Source: Comamonadaceae bacterium (GTDB lineage Bacteria; Pseudomonadota; Gammaproteobacteria; Burkholderiales; Burkholderiaceae_C). From it: 13,847 bases of DNA. Position 1 is the stretch's first letter; the number at the start of each line of letters is the position of its first letter. The stretch covers positions 1 through 13,847 of the forward strand of contig CANGCZ010000021.1 in the NCBI GenBank assembly GCA_947452325.1, given 5' to 3'. Under the pieces are notes generated by a model, which ran no database searches, had not been told where the DNA came from, and worked only from the letters and a program-made list of their open reading frames with translations. Positions 1 to 6,707 of the stretch are shown here, piece after piece. The position numbers were made by a program, and so were the translations under genes.

Positions 1-48
1 CAGACGCATGTCTTGCTCTGTTAATCACAGTCATCCTTTGGGGAATGC

Positions 49-855
49 ATGCATTACAGAGCAGTTTTTATCTCTGACCTGCACCTGGGCACACCGGGTT
101 GTCAGGCCGAGGCACTGTTGGATTTTTTGAAGTCCCACACCAGCGACAGCTTGTACCTGGTCGGCGATATCGTCGACGGCTGGCAACTCAGACGCAAATG
201 GTATTGGCCGCAGGCACACAATGACGTGGTGCAAAAACTGCTGCGTCGGGTACGCAAAGGCAGTCGCGTGGTTTACATACCGGGCAACCACGATGAATTC
301 GCGCGTGATTTTGTGGAACACCATTTCGGCGGTATCGAAGTGATGGAAGAAGCCACTCACACCTTGCTCGACGGGCGCAAACTCTGGTTGATACACGGGG
401 ATTATTTCGATGCCGTGGTGCAATACGCCAAATGGCTGGCTTATGTCGGCGACAGTTTGTACGAATTGACCTTGCGCTTGAACCGGCATTTCAACCGCTT
501 GCGCGCACGACTCGGCATGCGTTACTGGTCGCTGTCCGCCTACCTCAAAGGCAAGGTCAAAAAAGCGCTGAACTTTGTCACGGACTTCGAGAACGCCGTC
601 GCGCAGGAAGCCCATAAACGCGGCTACCAAGGCGTGGTCTGCGGTCATATACACCGCGCTGAAATTCGCATGATCAACGGTATTTTGTATTGCAACGACG
701 GTGACTGGGTGGAAAGCCGCTCGGCGCTGGTCGAGCATGTGGACGGCCATTTGGAACTGATTTTCTGGGACCAGGAACTGGACTTCACACCGGCCAAAGT
801 GCGCTTATTGCCTGAACCCGCCGTCGCTGCTGAGCCCGCCAGTCTGGTTTCCTGA
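49..855 (+). CDS. plcP: PlcP-type calcineurin-like metallophosphoesterase (LpxH-like), proposed phospholipase C
   Basis: A 268-residue dinuclear-metal phosphoesterase. Ligand motifs are all visible: SDLH (D10, H12), GD (D40), GNHDE (N80, H81), IHGD (H116) and GHIH (H200, H202). True LpxH carries GNRD where this protein has GNHDE, and is otherwise different. The DGW, YWPQ.HNDVVQKLLR, YWSLSA and NDGDWVES segments match, from memory, the PlcP family that in Sinorhizobium meliloti cleaves phosphatidylcholine/phosphatidylethanolamine to diacylglycerol during phosphate starvation. Databases often label such proteins UDP-2,3-diacylglucosamine pyrophosphatase. No signal peptide or membrane segment is evident, so it probably acts at the inner face of the inner membrane. 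Start ATG at 49 has GGGGA 4-8 bases upstream. lplT follows 9 bases after the stop, in the same frame, suggesting an operon. Family certain; PlcP rather than LpxH activity is inferred from sequence style and from the glycosyltransferase elsewhere in the locus. Confidence 0.8.
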   Translation: MHYRAVFISDLHLGTPGCQAEALLDFLKSHTSDSLYLVGDIVDGWQLRRKWYWPQAHNDVVQKLLRRVRKGSRVVYIPGNHDEFARDFVEHHFGGIEVMEEATHTLLDGRKLWLIHGDYFDAVVQYAKWLAYVGDSLYELTLRLNRHFNRLRARLGMRYWSLSAYLKGKVKKALNFVTDFENAVAQEAHKRGYQGVVCGHIHRAEIRMINGILYCNDGDWVESRSALVEHVDGHLELIFWDQELDFTPAKVRLLPEPAVAAEPASLVS

Positions 856-864
856 TTCCTTACA

Positions 865-2106
865 GTGCCTTCCAAACCGCGCGGTTTTTATGTATTGATC
901 GGTGCCCAATTCGCATCCGCGCTGGCCGACAACGCCATGCTGCTGTTGGTCATCGCTTTGTTGCAAACCCAAGGCCGTGCGGCTTTCTGGATACCGCTGA
1001 TCAAGGTGATGTTCACCTTGTCGTATGTGCTGTCAGGCCCTTGGGTCGGCGCCTGGTCAGACAGTCGGCCCAAGCACAGTGTGATGATGCGCGCCAACGG
1101 CTTCAAGCTGGCCGCCTGCATCGCCTTGCTGGCAGGCCTGGATCCGGTTGCAGCGTTCGCTCTCACAGGCTTGGGGGCTGCCTTGTATGCACCGGCCAAA
1201 TACGGGTTGATCACCGAACTGGTACCTGCAGAAGATCTGGTGCACGCCAACGCATGGATTGAAGTCAGCGCAGTGTGTGCAGCCTTGTTTGGCGTCATGC
1301 TGGGTGGCGCATTGGTCTCTGACACCTGGCTGAATTCGGGGTTATGTGCGTATCTGCAAAACGACTGGGGCCTGAATCAAACCTATGCGGTGTCGATGGC
1401 CGCGGTTTGCCTGCTGTACCTGCTGTCGGCATTGCTCAACACGCGCATACCCGACAGCGGCAAACGCTACGCAAGCAGCGGTTGGCATATCGCATCGGTC
1501 TGGCACCACTTTGTGGATGACCAACGCAGTTTGTGGCGCGACCCCCTGGGCGGCATCAGTTTGTCGGTCACCAGTTTGTTTTGGGGCGTCGGTGCCAGCA
1601 TGCATTTACTGGTGCTGGCCTGGGCGCAAGCGATGTTGGATTTGAATTTGACGCAAGCCGCTTACCTGCAAGCTGGTACCGCCATCGGCGTGATGGCAGG
1701 CGCAGCACTGGCTGCACGCTGTGTGTCTTTGGTACATGCACCCCGGGTGTTGAGCGCAGGCATAGGTTTGGGACTGGCTTTGCCCTTGATGACACTGGTT
1801 CAGACCTGGCCTTGGGCGCTGGCTTTGACACTGGCTCTGGGCATGCTGGGCGGTTTTTTTGTCGTGCCTATGAATGCCATGTTGCAAGCGCGCGGCGTGC
1901 AACTCTTGAGCGCCGGGCGATCTATCTCAGTGCAGAACACCTGTGAAAACAGCAGCGTTTTGCTGCTGTTGTGCGCTTACAGCCTGCTGGTGTATTGGAA
2001 AGTGCCGGTGCAAGGTTTGGTGTGGGCGCTGGCGGCGCTGATCGTCACTGGCATGTGCGGCATGACTTGGCGTTATTGGCATATCTCACGCCTCGCTTTG
2101 GCTTGA
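865..2106 (+). CDS. lplT: Lysophospholipid transporter LplT (MFS)
   Basis: A 413-residue, strongly hydrophobic major-facilitator protein of about 12 membrane helices. It has the LplT-type N-terminus (AQFxSALADNAMLL), the loop GPWVGAWSDSRPKHSVMM after helix 2, and APAKYGLITELVP near residue 112. In E. coli LplT flips lysophosphatidylethanolamine inward for re-acylation by Aas; no Aas homologue is visible here. The predicted start is GTG at 865, the first start codon after the plcP stop (TGA 853-855). No convincing ribosome binding site precedes it, so translation may be coupled to plcP. The 3' end overlaps the convergent psd by 21 bases. Its place beside plcP and psd suggests recycling of phospholipid breakdown products. 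Family assignment is strong; the exact substrate is inferred. Confidence 0.88.
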   Translation: MPSKPRGFYVLIGAQFASALADNAMLLLVIALLQTQGRAAFWIPLIKVMFTLSYVLSGPWVGAWSDSRPKHSVMMRANGFKLAACIALLAGLDPVAAFALTGLGAALYAPAKYGLITELVPAEDLVHANAWIEVSAVCAALFGVMLGGALVSDTWLNSGLCAYLQNDWGLNQTYAVSMAAVCLLYLLSALLNTRIPDSGKRYASSGWHIASVWHHFVDDQRSLWRDPLGGISLSVTSLFWGVGASMHLLVLAWAQAMLDLNLTQAAYLQAGTAIGVMAGAALAARCVSLVHAPRVLSAGIGLGLALPLMTLVQTWPWALALTLALGMLGGFFVVPMNAMLQARGVQLLSAGRSISVQNTCENSSVLLLLCAYSLLVYWKVPVQGLVWALAALIVTGMCGMTWRYWHISRLALA

Positions 2107-2973
2107 GGGCAGGTGCATCAGCGCTTCACCCATTTGCAACACACGACCCTCTTGTATGCTCTCGGCAATGCGGAAAGACTCGGGTACAAAAATCAAAATG
2201 GTTGAACCATGTTGGAACCAGCCGAGTTCATCGCCTTTGTCAAACGCTGCATCACACGACACATCCAAGGGCCCGTGGCAGACATCGCGCAACAGTCCAT
2301 CCAGTGCATGCAAGCGGATGCTGGCCACCAGCACCGCCGCCACCGGCACCAGTGCCACCGGGTAAGCCTGCGGCCCTATTTCTGTCTCCAACAAGGCTCG
2401 CTCGTTTTTGCAAAAAAGTTTTTCAACCCGCTTCAAAGCGATAGGGTTGACGTTCCAAGTATCACCCGAAAAATACTGCACCCGCTTTAACTTGCCTTGA
2501 AACGGCGCATGAAAACGGTGGTACATGGATGAGGTAATGCGTATGGTCACGAACCATCCGTTGTGCCAATGAGCGGCATGGGCTTGGTTGCCCAGCAAAT
2601 CTTTGAGCGTGTAAGGAAAGCCTTTGGCTTGAAACACCTGACCGTCGTGTACCCGTCCCATGGCGCCGACAATGCCGTCACACGGGCTGGTCAATACATC
2701 TGCCGACTGGTCCACGGTTCTGGCACCGGGTTTGAGCTCGCGGATAAAACAATCGTGCAAGCTGTCGAAATGCGTTTTGCGGGCTTCGGACAAGTCCAGA
2801 TCGGCGAAACTTCGCCAGACAGCAATCGATGCATCCCGCACCCAAGGATGGCGTATTTGGCTGAACCAACCAATGAAACGGGTCAATGCCCATCGGGGAA
2901 TGCGGTTCGTCAACAAAAAGTTCAAATCTTCGTTGGCACCTATTTTTTGGAAAACATCACGAACAGTCATCAT
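2086..2973 (-). CDS. psd: Phosphatidylserine decarboxylase proenzyme
   Basis: A 295-residue protein that decarboxylates phosphatidylserine to phosphatidylethanolamine at the inner membrane. The proenzyme cuts itself at a GST motif to make the pyruvoyl cofactor. Visible landmarks are TSPCDG (D99), MYHRFHAP (H152, H155) and the cleavage site HGST at 255-258, which fit the Asp/His/Ser arrangement of bacterial Psd. HGST replaces the more common LGST, and SSMYHRFHAP replaces the usual APxDYHRxHxP, so it is a somewhat divergent branch; length is normal. Two tandem ATGs (2973 and 2970) are possible starts, and neither has a good ribosome binding site (upstream bases read GGTTAAAAA). It is divergent from the aminotransferase, 48 bases apart, and convergent with lplT. 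It makes the phospholipid that PlcP is expected to break down, so the two must presumably be expressed under different conditions or turned over in a cycle. Confidence 0.9.
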   Translation of the reverse strand: MMTVRDVFQKIGANEDLNFLLTNRIPRWALTRFIGWFSQIRHPWVRDASIAVWRSFADLDLSEARKTHFDSLHDCFIRELKPGARTVDQSADVLTSPCDGIVGAMGRVHDGQVFQAKGFPYTLKDLLGNQAHAAHWHNGWFVTIRITSSMYHRFHAPFQGKLKRVQYFSGDTWNVNPIALKRVEKLFCKNERALLETEIGPQAYPVALVPVAAVLVASIRLHALDGLLRDVCHGPLDVSCDAAFDKGDELGWFQHGSTILIFVPESFRIAESIQEGRVLQMGEALMHLPSSQSEA

Positions 2974-3008
2974 TTTTTAACCCAGTCGTCATACAAAGGA
3001 GGTTTTAC

Positions 3009-3014
3009 AAAGGA
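3009..3014 (+). promoter_or_regulatory. Ribosome binding site AAAGGA deciding the aminotransferase start
   Basis: AAAGGA lies 7 bases before ATG 3022. A stronger AAAGGAGGT lies at 2995-3003, but no suitable start codon follows it at proper distance. These signals support starting at 3022, not at the far upstream in-frame ATG at 2563, which would run antisense through psd. Confidence 0.7.
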
Positions 3015-3021
3015 ACATTTG

Positions 3022-4686
3022 ATGGAGCCGTTGAATACATTGACTCTCACCGCCGTGGCGCTGGCCAGCGCTGTCTTGCTCAAGAAACTGCACCAGCGCC
3101 TGCAACTCTCGATGGCCAAGCACCCGTCGCTGGGCGGGCACTTGCGCATGTCCAAGCGTGTGGCCGCCTGGATTCCGGCTTACAGCTACGGGGAAGAACA
3201 ATGGCTGGCCACCGATCAGGCGCCGCAGAATGTGTTGATGCAACGCCAACAAGGCTTGCAGGCATTGGCTTTGCGATTGCAAACCCGCTGCCCCCAGACG
3301 CTGGCCAAGTCGGCCGAAGCCAAACCCATGATTTCGGATTTGCAACTCATCAGCCAATACCGCGTGCCTTACCAGTTTCGCGAACAACTCAGCCGGCACA
3401 TACAACTGGGCAGTTTCTGGCGCGAGAGCGAAGGCGTGTACCTGACTGATCTGGACGGTAACCGGTACTTTGATGTCACAGGCTCTTACGGTGTCAATTT
3501 GTTCGGTTTGGACTTTTACAAAGCTTGCATTGCTGAAGGCATGTCGCGTGCGCAAGCACTGGGTCCGGTGCTCGGTTCTTATCACCCCTGCGTGCTGGAC
3601 AACGTCAAGCGCTTGTGCGAGATCTCCGGCATGCAAGAAGTGTCTTTTCACATGTCCGGCACCGAAGCTGTCATGCAAGCGGTGAGGCTGGCTCGCTACC
3701 ACAGCCGCAAGCGCAAGATTGTCCGCTTCACCGGCGCCTACCACGGCTGGTGGGACGATGTGCAACCCGGCCCCGGCAATCCCATGCCGCCTTCGTCTGA
3801 CACGCTGACCTTGAACGACATGCACCCGAACACACTTCGCGTGTTGCGCAACCGCAATGACATCGCCTGTGTGCTGGTCAACCCCTTGCAGGCCATGCAT
3901 CCGAACAAAGCAGCACCGACAGATTCGACCTTGGTCGATGGCAGCCGCAGCATTCATTACGACCGCCAGGCCTATACACAATGGTTGCAACAACTGCGTC
4001 AGGTTTGCACCGACAAAGGCATTGCACTCATCATGGACGAAGTGTTTCTCGGCTTCAGGCTGGCACCGGGTGGCGCGCAGGAATATTTCAATGTCAAAGC
4101 CGATCTGGTGACCTACGGCAAAACACTGGGCGGCGGTTTGCCGGTCGGTGTGATTTGCGGCATGTCCCCATGGATGAAGCGCTTTGATGAGCAACGCCCG
4201 GGCGATCTGTGTTTTGCCCGTGGTACTTTCAATGCTCACCCCTATGTCATGACCACCATGCAAGTGTTTCTGGAGCAGTTGCAAACTGATGAGATTCAAG
4301 CCATGTATGCCAACAGCAGCCACATCTGGTCTGAGCGCATGCAATCGCTGAACACGCGCTTGCAACAAGCCGGTGTGCGGGTGCAAGTGGCAGGCATGGA
4401 AAGCGTGTGGTCGATCTTGTACACGGTGGCAGGCCGCTACAACTGGTTGCTGCAGTTTTATATGAGAGACCAAGGCATTGCGCTCAGTTGGGTGGGCTCA
4501 GGCCGCATGATCTTCAGCTTGAACATCAACGACGCAGACTTTGAAATATTTGTTCAACGCTTTGTCCGGGCCGCACAGCAAATGCAAAACGACGGTTGGT
4601 TCTGGGTGCAAGCCGAGCAAACCAACCGCCGTATCCGTCAAAGCCTATTGAAAGAATTGCTGAATAAGAAATGGACTTTGGCTTAA
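3022..4686 (+). CDS. Membrane-anchored class III PLP aminotransferase (glutamate-1-semialdehyde aminomutase-like)
   Basis: A 554-residue fold-type I, class III aminotransferase. Visible motifs: SGTEAVMQAVRLAR near residue 212, AYHGWWDD, the cofactor-binding Asp of IMDEVFLGFR (D339) and the Schiff-base lysine of TYGKTLGGG (K367), followed by RGTFNAHP. The core resembles glutamate-1-semialdehyde aminomutase and related enzymes, but about 100-120 residues precede it. That extension begins with a hydrophobic stretch (residues 5-21) followed by basic residues, which suggests a membrane anchor with the enzyme facing the cytosol. The normal hemL role is unlikely given that anchor and the lipid-gene neighbourhood. 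It is divergent from psd and convergent with the Mpo1-like gene (stop codons nearly abut). A role in making or modifying an amino-containing lipid head group is a guess from context; the substrate is unknown. Confidence 0.85.
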   Translation: MEPLNTLTLTAVALASAVLLKKLHQRLQLSMAKHPSLGGHLRMSKRVAAWIPAYSYGEEQWLATDQAPQNVLMQRQQGLQALALRLQTRCPQTLAKSAEAKPMISDLQLISQYRVPYQFREQLSRHIQLGSFWRESEGVYLTDLDGNRYFDVTGSYGVNLFGLDFYKACIAEGMSRAQALGPVLGSYHPCVLDNVKRLCEISGMQEVSFHMSGTEAVMQAVRLARYHSRKRKIVRFTGAYHGWWDDVQPGPGNPMPPSSDTLTLNDMHPNTLRVLRNRNDIACVLVNPLQAMHPNKAAPTDSTLVDGSRSIHYDRQAYTQWLQQLRQVCTDKGIALIMDEVFLGFRLAPGGAQEYFNVKADLVTYGKTLGGGLPVGVICGMSPWMKRFDEQRPGDLCFARGTFNAHPYVMTTMQVFLEQLQTDEIQAMYANSSHIWSERMQSLNTRLQQAGVRVQVAGMESVWSILYTVAGRYNWLLQFYMRDQGIALSWVGSGRMIFSLNINDADFEIFVQRFVRAAQQMQNDGWFWVQAEQTNRRIRQSLLKELLNKKWTLA

Positions 4687-5297
4687 TGCACTGAGGTACG
4701 GACATGGTCCATGGGGTCAATCCATTCGCCGCGCAACAGATAAAAAGGTGATTTGTAGTACATCTTGATGTCGTGCACGGGGTCGGTGATGATCTTCATG
4801 GCCCAGGCCAGACCGGCGAGTAAGCTGTCCTGGTGCCAGAGTTGGAACACACGGAACATCAAACCGGCGATGCCCAAAAACAACCAAAGTATGCCGGTGA
4901 TACGCACCGGTGTGTCTTCATAAGCCGCTGGAACGGCCCAGCTCAGGTACTGCGGCATCCAGTAAGCCAACACGGGAACCATGGCACAGATGGTCAACAA
5001 CACTATTTTGCGTTTCAAGTTATAGCCGACCTTGATTTCTTCTTTGTATTCGTGGGTGGCCAAATTGATATCGTCATAGCCCTTGGGTTCAAAAAAGAAA
5101 TGTCCGATCTGGCGTGTGCTCATGGAAAACAACCAGGCGATCAATGCAGACACCACAGGATCAATGAACAAATACACATAAGCCACCAAAAAGGACAGCG
5201 CGCTGATAAGGTGCAGCGTCTGATTGACACGGCTGTGGTGGTAGTAGCGATGGTCATCCCAACGCTGGGTTTCCAGTGTTTTCAATAATTGCTTCAT
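4683..5297 (-). CDS. Mpo1-like (DUF962) membrane protein, possible 2-hydroxy fatty acid dioxygenase
   Basis: A 204-residue protein with several membrane helices (roughly 30-58, 90-107, 126-145). The signature of the Mpo1/DUF962 family is recognisable: YYHHSRVNQTLH (H20, H21, N25, H29) and RQIGHFFFEP (H66, E70), parallel to yeast Mpo1 YHHNPKNVLIH and QFVGHGVFE. Yeast Mpo1 is an iron-dependent enzyme that removes one carbon from 2-hydroxy fatty acids. The C-terminal half (ITDPVHDIKMYYKSPFYLLR) is longer than I would expect and is unfamiliar. I chose the start at 5297, not the longer ORF from 5354, because AGGAG lies 5 bases upstream and the extension has no conserved look. It is divergent from the glycosyltransferase across a Pho-box-like region and convergent with the aminotransferase. 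Family likely; activity in bacteria is inferred. Confidence 0.75.
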   Translation of the reverse strand: MKQLLKTLETQRWDDHRYYHHSRVNQTLHLISALSFLVAYVYLFIDPVVSALIAWLFSMSTRQIGHFFFEPKGYDDINLATHEYKEEIKVGYNLKRKIVLLTICAMVPVLAYWMPQYLSWAVPAAYEDTPVRITGILWLFLGIAGLMFRVFQLWHQDSLLAGLAWAMKIITDPVHDIKMYYKSPFYLLRGEWIDPMDHVRTSVH

Positions 5298-5369
5298 GCT
5301 TTCTCCTGTGAGTGAAGGGTTCCGGTCCGACGTATCAAACCATCCGACTTGCAACTGTCACTTTTTTGA

Positions 5370-5387
5370 ATGAAATTTTCATGACAT
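5370..5387 (-). promoter_or_regulatory. Candidate Pho box facing the Mpo1-like gene
   Basis: Read on the minus strand this is ATGTCAT-gaaa-ATTTCAT, two heptamers with 6/7 and 5/7 matches to CTGTCAT, at the 11-bp spacing typical of PhoB sites. It lies about 75 bases upstream of the start at 5297. The -10 element at the expected distance is weak (around GACAGT, 5354-5359). It is the same register as the plus-strand array at 5381-5431. PhoB binding is inferred. Confidence 0.4.
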
Positions 5388-5431
5388 TGCCAGGTCTTTT
5401 GTGTGTCACGTTTCTGACATATGAATTTCAT
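5381..5431 (+). promoter_or_regulatory. Candidate tandem Pho box upstream of agt
   Basis: Five heptamers at exact 11-bp spacing start at 5381, 5392, 5403, 5414 and 5425: ATGACAT, AGGTCTT, GTGTCAC, CTGACAT and ATTTCAT, each a 4/7 to 6/7 match to CTGTCAT. The best 18-bp pair is GTGTCACgtttCTGACAT at 5403-5420. TCAAAT at 5431-5436 lies 10 bases after that pair, where the -10 of a PhoB-activated promoter belongs, which leaves a leader of about 20 bases to ATG 5465. Phosphate-starvation control is inferred from the pattern only. Confidence 0.55.
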
Positions 5432-5464
5432 CAAATTGTTTTATTCGAACGGCACAGTACAGGG

Positions 5465-6697
5465 ATGAATACACACATACACGTAGAGCGTTTCGGTCAT
5501 GCCAGACGGGCTTTGAATATTTCCGTGGTCACTGAGACATTTCCACCTGACATCAACGGTGTGGCGCACACTTTGTCAAAAATGGTCAATGGCTTGCAAA
5601 CCAACGGACACGACATCTGGCTGGTGCGGCCGCGTCAACAAAAAACACAACTGGCGCAAAGTAGCCAGGGCTTTAATGAGTTGCTGGTCAAAGGCATGCC
5701 CATTCCTTTTTACAAACAATTGCGCATGGGTTTGCCTGCCAAAAAAGAATTGCACAGACTGTGGTCTTTCAAACGTCCTGACGTGGTGCATATCGCCACC
5801 GAAGGTCCGTTGGGCTGGTCGGCGTTGCAAGTCGCACGCAAATTACGCATACCGGTCAGCACCGATTTCCGCACCAACTTCCACGCCTACAGCAGCCATT
5901 ACGGCATAGGCTGGCTAAGCGGAGCGATTCTTTCTTATATGCGTAAATTCCATAACGCAGCAGATGCCACCATGGTGCCCACACAACAACTCGCCGACAG
6001 CTTGCGCAGCAGCGGCTTTGAGCGTTTGCTGGTGGTTCCTCGCGGCATAGACACCCAACTGTTTTCGCCGGCCAAGCGCAGCCAAAGCTTGCGTGACAGT
6101 TGGCACGCCAATGCCGATCAAACGGTCATGCTTTATGTTGGCAGGCTGGCAGCAGAAAAAAATCTCAAACTGGTGTTGCAAACCTATGCCATGGCCAAAC
6201 AAAGAACACCTGAGGTCAAGCTGGTGTTGGTAGGCGACGGCCCCATGCGGGCCGAACTTGAACAAGCACACAGTGATGTGATTTTTGCCGGTTTCCGAAC
6301 CGGTGAAGACCTGGCAGCGCATTACGCCAGCGCAGACATGTTTGTGTTCGCCAGCCAGACGGAAACATTCGGCAACGTCACGCTGGAAGCCATGGCTTCA
6401 GGCTTGGCGGTGGTAGCCTTCAAACACGCTGCCGCCGGTGAATTGATACAAAGCGGTATCAACGGCATGCTGGCCGCACACGATTCAGGCGTGCATTTCG
6501 AAATGGCCGCACAAGCTTTACTGAACAACCCCGGCTTGATGAGCTATGTTCGGCAGCAGGCCTGTGTCACTGCACACGCCATGGGCTGGGACATGATTGT
6601 GAATAAAACCGAATCTGTCATGTACGAAGTGCTTCAACGACGCGAGCAACACTACACTGGGTCTTCTGAAATGGCTATGCCTGTCGGACTTATTTAA
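5465..6697 (+). CDS. agt: GT4 family glycosyltransferase, probable diacylglycerol glycosyltransferase (Agt-like)
   Basis: A 410-residue GT-B retaining glycosyltransferase. The N-terminal acceptor domain starts ISVVTETFPPDINGVAHTL. The C-terminal nucleotide-sugar domain has VVPRGIDTQLF, LYVGRLAAEKN, LVGDGPM and the EX7E motif ETFGNVTLE (E300, E308). It resembles the PimB/alpha-glycosyltransferase-like group that includes Agt, which in phosphate-starved bacteria adds glucose or glucuronate to diacylglycerol released by PlcP. It has no clear membrane helix, so it probably binds the inner membrane peripherally. I chose ATG 5465 because the family N-terminus begins there and the Pho-box array plus -10 lie just upstream; the longer reading from 5312 or 5381 would put them inside the gene. 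No strong ribosome binding site is visible (CAGGG abuts the ATG). ppk2 follows 10 bases downstream, an evident operon. GT4 is sure; lipid acceptor inferred from context. Confidence 0.82.
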   Translation: MNTHIHVERFGHARRALNISVVTETFPPDINGVAHTLSKMVNGLQTNGHDIWLVRPRQQKTQLAQSSQGFNELLVKGMPIPFYKQLRMGLPAKKELHRLWSFKRPDVVHIATEGPLGWSALQVARKLRIPVSTDFRTNFHAYSSHYGIGWLSGAILSYMRKFHNAADATMVPTQQLADSLRSSGFERLLVVPRGIDTQLFSPAKRSQSLRDSWHANADQTVMLYVGRLAAEKNLKLVLQTYAMAKQRTPEVKLVLVGDGPMRAELEQAHSDVIFAGFRTGEDLAAHYASADMFVFASQTETFGNVTLEAMASGLAVVAFKHAAAGELIQSGINGMLAAHDSGVHFEMAAQALLNNPGLMSYVRQQACVTAHAMGWDMIVNKTESVMYEVLQRREQHYTGSSEMAMPVGLI

Positions 6698-6707
6698 GGG
6701 AATTCAA

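Noticed and set aside
8..34. Pho-box-like heptamers ATGTCTT, CTGTTAA and CAGTCAT upstream of plcP
   Set aside because: Their spacing is 10 bases, not 11, and they end only 14 bases before the start codon, leaving no room for a -10 and leader.
49..855. Housekeeping LpxH assignment for the first gene
   Set aside because: It has GNHDE where LpxH has GNRD, and its other conserved segments fit the PlcP branch better; kept as an alternative only.
2964..2992. Heptamers CAGTCAT and TCGTCAT 22 bases apart at the psd/aminotransferase boundary
   Set aside because: The middle repeat is poor and the expected -10 would fall on the ribosome binding region of the aminotransferase.
2563..3021. In-frame upstream extension of the aminotransferase reading frame
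   Set aside because: It is antisense to psd, whose protein is clearly conserved, and a good AAAGGA precedes ATG 3022.
2989..4473. Long 494-codon open frame on the minus strand
   Set aside because: It is the shadow of the aminotransferase: His/Gln-rich composition, no recognisable motifs, fully overlapping an evident gene.
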